Shown here: positions 13,891 through 19,548 of the stretch, in pieces | Layout of the letters: the number at the start of each line of letters is the position of its first letter | Position numbering within the stretch: position 1 is the stretch's first letter | Assembly: GCA_046727855.1 (NCBI GenBank) | Contig: JBKPDL010000033.1 | Location: forward strand, 1-20,153 | Reading direction: 5' to 3' | DNA from: DASPWV01 sp046727855 | GTDB lineage: Bacteria > Acidobacteriota > Vicinamibacteria > Vicinamibacterales > UBA2999 | Length of the DNA: 20,153 bases | Position numbers and translations under genes: made by a program | The notes under the pieces: model-generated | Seen by the model: only the letters and a program-made list of their open reading frames with translations | The model's database searches: none | What the model was told of the DNA's origin: nothing

Positions 13891-14082
13891 ATGAAATACG
13901 CCGAATACCTCGTGAGCGTCATCCTCGCCTTTGTTCTTCTGGGAGTGCTGGTCGCGTGGACCCGCGCCGACTACGGTGGGGGCACAGCCCGTTTCTCCTG
14001 CCGCGCCGGTAAGTCATCGCCTGCAGTCACCATGAAGGGCATGGTGATCTATCCGCGGTGCGGAGCGGGCAAGCGCAGCTGA
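13891..14082 (+). CDS. 63-residue single-pass membrane protein after the ADOP permease
   Basis: The ATG is 4 nt after the permease stop, with no room for an independent promoter, so it is likely translationally coupled. A hydrophobic segment at about 6-24 (YLVSVILAFVLLGVLVAWT) is followed by a short polar domain with two cysteines in FSCRAGK and YPRCGAGKRS. A signal anchor with a small oxidisable periplasmic tail is plausible, as is an N-out topology. I recognise no family. It ends 34 nt before ktrB, so it could be an accessory of either the permease or the potassium transporter; the tight spacing favours the permease. Confidence 0.6.
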   Translation: MKYAEYLVSVILAFVLLGVLVAWTRADYGGGTARFSCRAGKSSPAVTMKGMVIYPRCGAGKRS

Positions 14083-14101
14083 GGCGAATCGTGTCACAAT
14101 C

Positions 14102-14116
14102 GCGGGGCTTTCCCGC
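14102..14116 (+). promoter_or_regulatory. Hairpin abutting the ktrB start codon
   Basis: GCGGG (14102-14106) and CCCGC (14112-14116) pair around GCTTT, and the 3' arm touches the ATG at 14117. The G-run, which is the only Shine-Dalgarno candidate, is inside the stem, so folding could limit initiation. Confidence 0.35.
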
Positions 14117-15472
14117 ATGCCCCGCTCGAGCAAAGCGCTTTCGCCGCCGCGACTGCTTGCGGCTTCGATCGCCGGTCTGATCTTCGTCGGAACCTCGCTG
14201 CTCATTTTGCCGGTAGCGGTCAATCCGGGACGATCGATTTCACTGATCGACGCCTTCTTCACCGCAACGTCCGCGGTGTGCGTCACCGGCCTCATCGTCG
14301 TCGATACACCCAACGTGTTTTCGTCTTTCGGGCTCACCGTCATCATTCTCCTCATTCACCTGGGCGGTTTGGGCTACATGACGATCTCCACTGTGCTCGC
14401 ATCACTGCTGGGCAGGTCTGTGACGCTGCAGGAGCGTTTGACGCTGCAGGAAGCGCTCAATGCGCAAGACCTCGAAGGGCTCGTACGGTTCGCCGGAACG
14501 GTATTGAAGCTGACGCTCCTCTTCGAAGGAACCGGCGCGTTGATCCTGGCGCTGCGCTGGTGGCCGGAGTTAGGAGTGCGGTCGATCTGGTACGGTGTGT
14601 TTCACGCGGTTTCGGCATTCAACAATGCCGGGTTTTCGCTGTGGAGCGACAATCTCGTGCGCTGGCGCGCGGATTTCGCCGTCAACGGCGTCATCACGGC
14701 GCTGATCATCTGTGGAGGACTCGGCTTTTTCGTCTTGTCGGAATTAACGAACGTGCGCCTGCGCCGAATCACGCTGTCGCTTCACACGAAGATCGTTCTC
14801 ACCGCCACGACTGTGCTGTTGGTCGGCGGTACGCTTGCCATTCTTGCGCTCGAATGGAACAACGCCAGAACCTTCGCGGCCGGCTGGCCACTCAGCGAAC
14901 GCATCCTGGCGGCCTGGTTTCAATCGGTTACGGCACGGACCGCAGGTTTCAACACCATGGACAACGGCGCCATGACGCAGGCGGCGCTGTTTGTCACGAT
15001 GGCGCTCATGTTCATCGGCGCTTCGCCCGGAAGCACAGGCGGCGGCGTGAAGACTACGACGTTCAGCATTACCGTTGCGGCGCTGTGGGCGACCATCCGC
15101 GGCAACGCTGAGCCGGAGGTGTTCCATCGACGCATTCCGTCGGACACTGTTGCCAAGGCGTTCTTCGTGTCGCTCATCGCGTTTCTGGGACTGAACACGG
15201 TTGCCGGCGTGGTGCTGATCACACAGCACCGTGATCTGCTCCCCACGTTGTTCGAAACGACATCCGCGTTCGGAACAGTGGGATTGTCGATGGGCGAGCA
15301 TGGATCCGCGGTGAGCCTCAGCGGCTTCTTCACACCGATCGGTAAGCTGCTGATTTCGGGCATGATGTTCATGGGACGCGTGGGTCCATTGACCCTTGCG
15401 TTCGCACTGGCCGCCCGCATGTCGGCGCGAGCGAAGATCAGATATCCCGAGGGCAAGGTTCTGATTGGCTGA
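14117..15472 (+). CDS. ktrB: Potassium uptake channel subunit, TrkH/KtrB family
   Basis: 451 residues with the fourfold M1-P-M2 architecture of the Trk/Ktr superfamily, which moves K+ (KtrB often with Na+ dependence) across the inner membrane. All four selectivity-filter segments are visible: SAVCVTGL at 52-59, SAFNNAGFS at 166-174, TARTAGFNT at 272-280 and SAFGTVGLS at 383-391, each with its filter glycine. GASPGSTGGGVKTTTF at 301-316 is the intramembrane gate loop after the third repeat. FMGRVGPLT at 418-426 and the RYPEGKVLIG ending are family hallmarks. The length (about 450) and the short N-terminus favour KtrB over TrkH, which is longer. The gene is followed by ktrA after 6 nt, forming the usual channel-regulator pair. 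No riboswitch is recognisable in the 34-nt upstream gap. Confidence 0.95.
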   Translation: MPRSSKALSPPRLLAASIAGLIFVGTSLLILPVAVNPGRSISLIDAFFTATSAVCVTGLIVVDTPNVFSSFGLTVIILLIHLGGLGYMTISTVLASLLGRSVTLQERLTLQEALNAQDLEGLVRFAGTVLKLTLLFEGTGALILALRWWPELGVRSIWYGVFHAVSAFNNAGFSLWSDNLVRWRADFAVNGVITALIICGGLGFFVLSELTNVRLRRITLSLHTKIVLTATTVLLVGGTLAILALEWNNARTFAAGWPLSERILAAWFQSVTARTAGFNTMDNGAMTQAALFVTMALMFIGASPGSTGGGVKTTTFSITVAALWATIRGNAEPEVFHRRIPSDTVAKAFFVSLIAFLGLNTVAGVVLITQHRDLLPTLFETTSAFGTVGLSMGEHGSAVSLSGFFTPIGKLLISGMMFMGRVGPLTLAFALAARMSARAKIRYPEGKVLIG

Positions 15473-15478
15473 GGGTCA

Positions 15479-16174
15479 ATGGCGCGACGATCTTTCGCAG
15501 TCATCGGGTTAGGGCGATTCGGCGCAGCGATGGCGAACACGCTCGCCGGTCTCGGCCACGACGTCATCGGCATCGACGGGAGCGAGGATAAAGTACGCGC
15601 GCTCGCGGACGTGGTGTCGCTGGCGATACAACTGGATGCGACCGATGAACGCGCCTTGCGCGCCGCCGGCATCAAAGACGTGGACGTTGCCGTGGTCTCG
15701 ATCGGCGAAGACATCGAGTCGAGCCTCCTCGTCGTCACGCTCGTGCGCGAGCTCGGGATCAAGAACATCGTCGCGAAAGCGGTGACCCCGCTGCACGGCC
15801 GCATTCTCGAAAAACTCGGCGTCACCCGTGTGGTCTTCCCCGAGCGCGAAATGGCCGTGCGCATTGCGCACAGCCTGGTCGTGCCGAATGTGATCGATTA
15901 CATCGAACTCTCCAACGAGTTCTCGATCGTCGAAGTGCCGGCGCCGCCGGAGTTTGTCGGCAAGACCTTGCGCGAGATCGGCCTTCGGTCGAGGTTCGGG
16001 TTGACCACGATCGCCATCAAACACACCAGACCCGGCGACAAGCAGTTCACCAACATTGCGCCTGGCCCGGATGACGTCGTGCAAACTGGCGACGTGCTGT
16101 CGCTGCTTGGCAGCAACGAGCGGCTCGGCCAACTCGATCAAATGCTCAAGCAAGCGACCTTACCATCGGCGTAA
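15479..16174 (+). CDS. ktrA: Cytoplasmic RCK regulator of potassium uptake, TrkA/KtrA family
   Basis: 231 residues. The RCK_N Rossmann domain (about 1-135) opens with FAVIGLGRFG, the GxGxxG nucleotide loop at 10-15, and GID at 31-33 supplies the ribose-binding acidic residue. SLAIQLDATDERALRAAGI at 47-65 and AVVSIGEDIESSLLV at 71-85 are typical. RCK_C (about 145-225) contains VEVPAPPEFVGKTLREIGLRSRFGLTTIAI and DDVVQTGDVLSLLGSNERL. KtrA forms an octameric ring that binds ATP/ADP or NAD(H) and gates KtrB; the C-lobe of homologues can bind c-di-AMP. Single RCK unit, so KtrA not the duplicated TrkA. GAGGG overlaps the ktrB stop and serves as the ribosome binding site, so the two genes are co-translated. 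Confidence 0.94.
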   Translation: MARRSFAVIGLGRFGAAMANTLAGLGHDVIGIDGSEDKVRALADVVSLAIQLDATDERALRAAGIKDVDVAVVSIGEDIESSLLVVTLVRELGIKNIVAKAVTPLHGRILEKLGVTRVVFPEREMAVRIAHSLVVPNVIDYIELSNEFSIVEVPAPPEFVGKTLREIGLRSRFGLTTIAIKHTRPGDKQFTNIAPGPDDVVQTGDVLSLLGSNERLGQLDQMLKQATLPSA

Positions 16175-16378
16175 GAGTTTTCGCGCCGCGTAAGTGGGCC
16201 GCGGCCCCTTCGCCTTAACGCAGTCAAAAACCGCGGCATCGGACCATCTCTCATCCTCCGAAGCTTGGCTTGCTTTCTGCTATTCCACAGGCGCGCCACA
16301 AAGACGTTCGCTGTCTTTTCATCGAGACTAACTCGCGATTTCAAGTTCGGCGTGGCGTAGGCGCACGTCACACCGGGA

Positions 16379-16420
16379 GGCCCGGCGTCGCACGTCCCCG
16401 CGACGCCGGGCCGCGTTTTT
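16379..16420 (+). terminator. Strong Rho-independent terminator
   Basis: A perfect 13-bp stem, GGCCCGGCGTCGC (16379-16391) with GCGACGCCGGGCC (16400-16412), has an 8-nt loop and is followed by GCG and five T (16416-16420). It is the clearest intrinsic terminator in the window. It lies about 205 nt after ktrA and 60 nt before the next start, so it either ends a separate small transcript, ends a long ktrBA tail, or attenuates the GT gene. Confidence 0.88.
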
Positions 16421-16461
16421 GTACGGGCTCCTGAGCGACGCGTCATTCGTCGGAGTCGAAG

Positions 16462-16478
16462 GGCTGATACGATCAGCC
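16462..16478 (+). promoter_or_regulatory. Hairpin / -10-like element at the start of the GT-methyltransferase gene
   Basis: GGCTGAT (16462-16468) and ATCAGCC (16472-16478) form a perfect 7-bp stem with an ACG loop, ending 2 nt before the GTG at 16481. The same bases contain TACGAT (16468-16473), a -10-like hexamer 7 nt before the start. Either the hairpin covers the initiation region, or the transcript is leaderless and the dyad is a DNA operator over the promoter. Confidence 0.4.
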
Positions 16479-16480
16479 TC

Positions 16481-17884
16481 GTGAAGCTGTCAGTCGTAAT
16501 GCCGTGCTTCAACGAGCGGGCGACCATTCGCGAGATTGTCGCGCGCGTTCTTGCGGTCGAACTCCCCATCGAAAGGGAGCTCGTCATTGTCGACGATGGT
16601 TCGACGGACGGGACGCGCGACATTCTCGCCGAAATGGATGGCCGGGACAGTGTCCGGGTGGTCCTGCAGCAACGCAATCAAGGCAAGGGCGCGGCCGTGG
16701 CGCGCGGACTGCGTGAATCGACTGGCGATGTCATCGTCATACAGGACGCCGACCTCGAATACGAGCCGCGAGAGTACCCGCTCCTGCTGCAACCCATTCT
16801 CGAACGCAAGGCCGACGTGGTTTACGGCTCGCGCTTTCTCGGTTCGCCTCGCGGCCATCGCGTCCTCTATTTCTGGCACTCGATCGGCAACAAGATCCTG
16901 ACGCTGCTGTCGAACGCGTTCACCGATCTCAATCTGACCGACATGGAGACCTGCTACAAGATGTTCGTCCGCGACGTCGCGAATCGTCTCGATCTTCAGT
17001 CACGTGATTTCGGCATGGAACCCGAAATCACATGCAAAGTGGCGCGCATGCGCGCGCGCATCTACGAAGTGCCGATCTCGTACCACGGGCGGACGTACGA
17101 AGAAGGCAAGAAGATCGGCGTGAAGGACGCCTTCAAGGCCGTCTGGGTGCTGCTCCGGTATTCGCGCTGGGAAGCGCCGCAGCACGATGTCGGCGCCATC
17201 ACCCTGCGGCGCATGGCGACGCTCTCGCCGTACAACCGGTGGCTGCACGATCGGTTCGAGCATTACCTCGGCACGCGCATTCTCGAAGTCGGATCCGGAG
17301 TGGGGAATCAAACGCGCTTCTTCGTGGATGAGCGAGAGCGTGTGATTGCGTCTGATATCGAACCGCATTATCTGCGCGAGTTAATCGGGCGGTTCGGCGA
17401 GCGCTGCAACGTCAGGGTTGCGTCGTATCACTTTCCGCTCGGCGACGGCGATCGCGCGGAGCTCAAAAGCGATCGCGTGAACACGATCGTCTGCCTGAAC
17501 GTCCTCGAACACATCAAGGACGACACGTCGACGCTGCGTGACTTCGCGGACGTGCTCGAGCCCGGCGGTCACCTGGTGCTGCTCGTACCTGCGATGAAGG
17601 CGTTATACGGCACGCTGGATGAACACCTGCAGCATCATCGGCGCTACGCGCTCGACGAATTGAAAGCGGCGGTCGCGAACGCCGGCTTTCATATCGATAG
17701 CATTCGCTTTCTCAATCGTCCGGCCGTGTTCGGCTGGTGGCTCAGTTCACGGGTGCTCAAGCGCCGAGTGATGCCGAAAGGTCAGCTCAAGGTGTTCAAG
17801 ATTCTGATGCCGCTTCTCCGCCTCGAAGAAAAGTCCGCACCAGGATTCGGACTTTCGCTGCTCGTCCTCGCCCGCCGGCCGTAA
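16481..17884 (+). CDS. Bifunctional GT2 glycosyltransferase / class I SAM-dependent methyltransferase
   Basis: 467 residues, GTG start. Residues 1-235 are a GT-A, family 2 glycosyltransferase of the polyprenyl/dolichol-phosphate mannosyltransferase type: VVMPCFNERATI at 5-16, VDDGSTDGT at 37-45, QGKGAAVARGL at 67-77, IQDADLEYEP at 87-96 (DxD-like metal site), GSRF at 116-119, ETCYKMF at 156-162 and ISYHGRTYEEGKKI at 199-212. Residues 250-467 are a class I methyltransferase: RILEVGSGVGNQT at 266-278 (motif I, SAM binding), ASDIEPHY at 290-297, IVCLNVLEHI at 336-345 and LEPGGHLVLLVP at 359-370, with LDEHLQHHRRY before the last fold elements. All motifs of both halves are intact. The likely role is to load a sugar onto a lipid carrier or glycan and methylate a sugar or lipid acceptor; the acceptor is unknown. 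Confidence 0.9.
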   Translation: MKLSVVMPCFNERATIREIVARVLAVELPIERELVIVDDGSTDGTRDILAEMDGRDSVRVVLQQRNQGKGAAVARGLRESTGDVIVIQDADLEYEPREYPLLLQPILERKADVVYGSRFLGSPRGHRVLYFWHSIGNKILTLLSNAFTDLNLTDMETCYKMFVRDVANRLDLQSRDFGMEPEITCKVARMRARIYEVPISYHGRTYEEGKKIGVKDAFKAVWVLLRYSRWEAPQHDVGAITLRRMATLSPYNRWLHDRFEHYLGTRILEVGSGVGNQTRFFVDERERVIASDIEPHYLRELIGRFGERCNVRVASYHFPLGDGDRAELKSDRVNTIVCLNVLEHIKDDTSTLRDFADVLEPGGHLVLLVPAMKALYGTLDEHLQHHRRYALDELKAAVANAGFHIDSIRFLNRPAVFGWWLSSRVLKRRVMPKGQLKVFKILMPLLRLEEKSAPGFGLSLLVLARRP

Positions 17885-17928
17885 ACCGTCGACCGCCGAC
17901 TGCAGCGTCAGATCGCATGCAGCGTCAG
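17885..17928. repeat. GTCGAC-like heptamers and a 10-bp direct repeat between convergent genes
   Basis: Immediately after the TAA of the GT gene come heptamers ACCGTCG, ACCGCCG and ACTGCAG (17885-17905), related to the array at 10548-10576. GCAGCGTCAG then occurs twice, at 17902-17911 and 17919-17928, 17 bp apart. The second copy contains the TGA stop of the barrel gene on the minus strand. No clear terminator lies in this 40-bp convergent gap. Confidence 0.7.
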
Positions 17929-18533
17929 AAATAAAACGTCGCTCCCCAGGTAAACATCGACCCTTCGTGCGACATCTTCAGGCGCTCCGCGAACGGTATC
18001 CAGGTCGGCAGCAGCGACGAGGAGTTCGATGGCGTGGTGTCGTCATCGCCAAAGTGAATGAAGGTGTAGCGGTAATCGCCGTAAACCCCGATGTGGCGGT
18101 GCACGCGCAGTTCGCCGCCAAAGCCGGCGTGATATCCCATGGTGCGCGTCGTCTCCTCGTCCACGACCGTTTGCGTCGTGCTGAGACGCTCCACGCGTTG
18201 CGAATACCAGCCGACGCCGCCCAACAGATACGGAGCGATGACGCTGCGGATGGGGAAGACGAGCAGCGACGCTTGAATCGGATAGTCCTTGATGCGCTCG
18301 GTCAGGTCGCCGGTCACGCCGGAGCGGAAATCCATCGCCAACTCGAGGGCAGTCTTGCCACCGCCGAGTCGAATCGCTCCGCCGGCGAAGCGTTGCGATC
18401 CGTCCGGCAGATCCGCGTCGCCGCGCACGAACGTGAGCCGGGGACCGATGCCAAAGCTCTGCGCGTGCGCTAGAGATGGGCCCAGTTGCAGGACACACGC
18501 GACGCCGACGCCAATCAAACGGCGAGCGATCAT
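17925..18533 (-). CDS. Small outer-membrane beta-barrel protein
   Basis: 202 residues with GGAGG 8 nt before the ATG. A signal peptide is visible at 1-24 (MIARRLIGVGVACVLQLGPSLAHA, cut before QSF). The mature protein alternates aromatic/hydrophobic and polar residues in about eight strands: SFGIGPRLTFVRG, AGGAIRLGGGKTALELAMDF, YPIQASLLVFP, VIAPYLLGGVGWYSQ, MGYHAGFGGELRVHRHIGVYGDYRYTF. It ends MFTWGATFYF, with the C-terminal phenylalanine recognised by BAM. The size fits an OmpA/OmpW/opacity-type eight-strand barrel. Function is unknown; such porin-like proteins are often adhesins or stabilisers. It is convergent with the GT gene. An IGVYGDYRYTFIHFGDDDTTPS segment places an acidic loop on the outside. 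Confidence 0.82.
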   Translation of the reverse strand: MIARRLIGVGVACVLQLGPSLAHAQSFGIGPRLTFVRGDADLPDGSQRFAGGAIRLGGGKTALELAMDFRSGVTGDLTERIKDYPIQASLLVFPIRSVIAPYLLGGVGWYSQRVERLSTTQTVVDEETTRTMGYHAGFGGELRVHRHIGVYGDYRYTFIHFGDDDTTPSNSSSLLPTWIPFAERLKMSHEGSMFTWGATFYF

Positions 18534-18869
18534 GGCGAATCCTCCGGTTATCTGAACTATCGGGACCTATCGTGAAGATCTGTAGGTGGGACCCTGCGGG
18601 TAGGATCCTGCGGCGGATAGGACCACGCTTCGCGCGGTGGGAAGGCGGACCTACAGGTCCGCCGCTACGCAGACGATGACTTCACGCGGCGCGCTTTTTT
18701 TTCACCCTCGTATGTAGCGCGGCCTTCAGGCCCGCGTCGCACCGCGAGCCGAAGGCAAGCGGTCCTGCCGCACGGCGTACACACGAAGGGTCCTCGGTGG
18801 CGCTTCCAGACCGCCGAGGACCCTCCGCTACGCGCGACGCGTGTGCGCCGCGTGTCTTCAACCGGACGT
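18534..18869. repeat. Intergenic patch of REP-like palindromes
   Basis: 336 bases without a gene, holding at least three hairpins. (1) GGCGGACCT/AGGTCCGCC at 18644-18663, followed by GCTACGC. (2) GGCC-TTCA-GGCC at 18721-18732, preceded by GTAGCGC. (3) A 13-bp stem GGGTCCTCGGTGG/CCGCCGAGGACCC at 18788-18823 (one G-T pair), followed by TCCGCTACGC. The shared CGCTAC/TAGCG flank and the palindromic cores are typical of dispersed REP-like sequences. An additional inverted pair CTGTAGGT (18580-18587) and ACCTACAG (18649-18656), plus CGTGAAG/CTTCACG (18571-18577 and 18680-18686) and eight T at 18695-18702, could fold as an RNA. No RAYT-type transposase is in the window. Confidence 0.6.
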
Positions 18870-19535
18870 TTACGCCAGGACCTTGATCACGACGCGGCGG
18901 TTCTGGGCGCGGCCGTCGCGGGTCTTGTTCGGTGCCACCGGTTTCTCTTCGCCGTAGCTGATCACGTTGATCTTGTGCAACGGCACGTTGTGCTTCTCGT
19001 GGAGATACCGCTTCACGGCTTCAGCGCGCTCCATTCCGAGCTGCTCGTTGTAATTTGCGTTGCCGACGCTGTCCGTGTGGCCTTCGACTTCGATCCAAAT
19101 CGCGCTCTTCTGATTCTGGAAGCCGGAAACCATCTGGTCGATCGCCGCTGCGGCTTCGGGCGGAAGTTCTGTCTTTCCGAACTTGAACTTACCCTGATCC
19201 TCGCTCAGCACGACTTCGAACAGCAGCTTCCGCGCCGACGCTTCGATGGTGTCTGCGCGCGTGTTCACGGCTGAGGCAGCCTGGCCGGCCTGAGTGGCAG
19301 ATTGCTGCGCCTGGCTCGCGCTGGTCTGCGCGGCACCGGCTTTGGTATCCACTTCGGCGATGCGGCCTTCGTTCTTTTGGACGCGCTCCTGCGTTTCCTC
19401 CAGCGACTTGCCCACCGTGGACACCTTGTCGTTGACCTGGCCGACCTCGGTACGCACGAACTTCTTCGTGGCGCACGCGGGCGCGACCGCCAACGTTAGG
19501 GTAAACAAACCAACTACGAATACCGACTTACGCAT
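18870..19535 (-). CDS. OmpA/Pal-family envelope protein with coiled-coil linker
   Basis: 221 residues; the ATG is preceded by AGGGAGGA at good distance. Residues 1-21 are an export signal ending LAVAPAC; if Cys21 is lipidated the lipobox (APAC) is imperfect because position -3 is Ala, so ordinary cleavage is possible. Residues 30-100 are an Ala/Gln/Ser-rich heptad region (VGKSLEETQERVQKNE, SASQAQQSATQAGQAAS), very likely a coiled coil. The OmpA C-terminal peptidoglycan-binding domain covers about 105-221: VEGHTDSVGNANYNEQL at 150-166 with Asp155, MERAEAVKRYL at 168-178 with the conserved Arg170, and RAQNRRVVIKV at 209-219. The domain anchors outer membrane or periplasmic complexes to diaminopimelate in peptidoglycan. 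It lies 13 nt after the VWA gene, whose stop overlaps this ribosome binding site, so the two are translationally coupled. Confidence 0.9.
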   Translation of the reverse strand: MRKSVFVVGLFTLTLAVAPACATKKFVRTEVGQVNDKVSTVGKSLEETQERVQKNEGRIAEVDTKAGAAQTSASQAQQSATQAGQAASAVNTRADTIEASARKLLFEVVLSEDQGKFKFGKTELPPEAAAAIDQMVSGFQNQKSAIWIEVEGHTDSVGNANYNEQLGMERAEAVKRYLHEKHNVPLHKINVISYGEEKPVAPNKTRDGRAQNRRVVIKVLA

Positions 19536-19548
19536 GATCCAGTCCTCC

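Larger units (their letters stand above)
16175..16480 (+). ncRNA. Intergenic stretch with a possible structured RNA (about 16290-16420)
   Basis: 306 bases without a supportable gene. A GGGCCGCGGCCC palindrome (16196-16207) comes 21 nt after ktrA and may be its terminator. Further on, CGCCAC (16294-16299) can pair with the GTGGCG in the 16350-16357 area. Inside it are AAAGAC/GTCTTT (16300-16305 with 16313-16318) and CGAG/CTCG close behind, a compact junction-like fold. After a short joiner comes a 13-bp terminator stem and T-run at 16379-16420. Hairpins in series followed by an intrinsic terminator are what riboswitches, attenuators and sRNAs look like. I matched it to no known RNA class. The next gene starts 60 nt after the T-run. 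Confidence 0.35.

Noticed and set aside
14083..14116. c-di-AMP or other riboswitch before ktrB
   Set aside because: The gap is only 34 nt, too short for such an aptamer; only a small hairpin is present.
14920..15864. 314-codon minus-strand frame across ktrB-ktrA
   Set aside because: It spans two well-supported opposite genes and consists of low-complexity Ser/Thr/Ala/Arg sequence.
16290..16365. tRNA-like fold in the structured region after ktrA
   Set aside because: A possible acceptor-like stem exists, but there is no proper T-arm, D-loop GG or 7-base anticodon loop, so it is not a tRNA.
16138..16677. 179-codon minus-strand frame through the ktrA-GT intergenic region
   Set aside because: Part of it (around TPNLKSRVSLDEKTANVFVA) looks less biased than a usual shadow, but it reads through the strong terminator stem and into the GT gene, and no start signal is visible.
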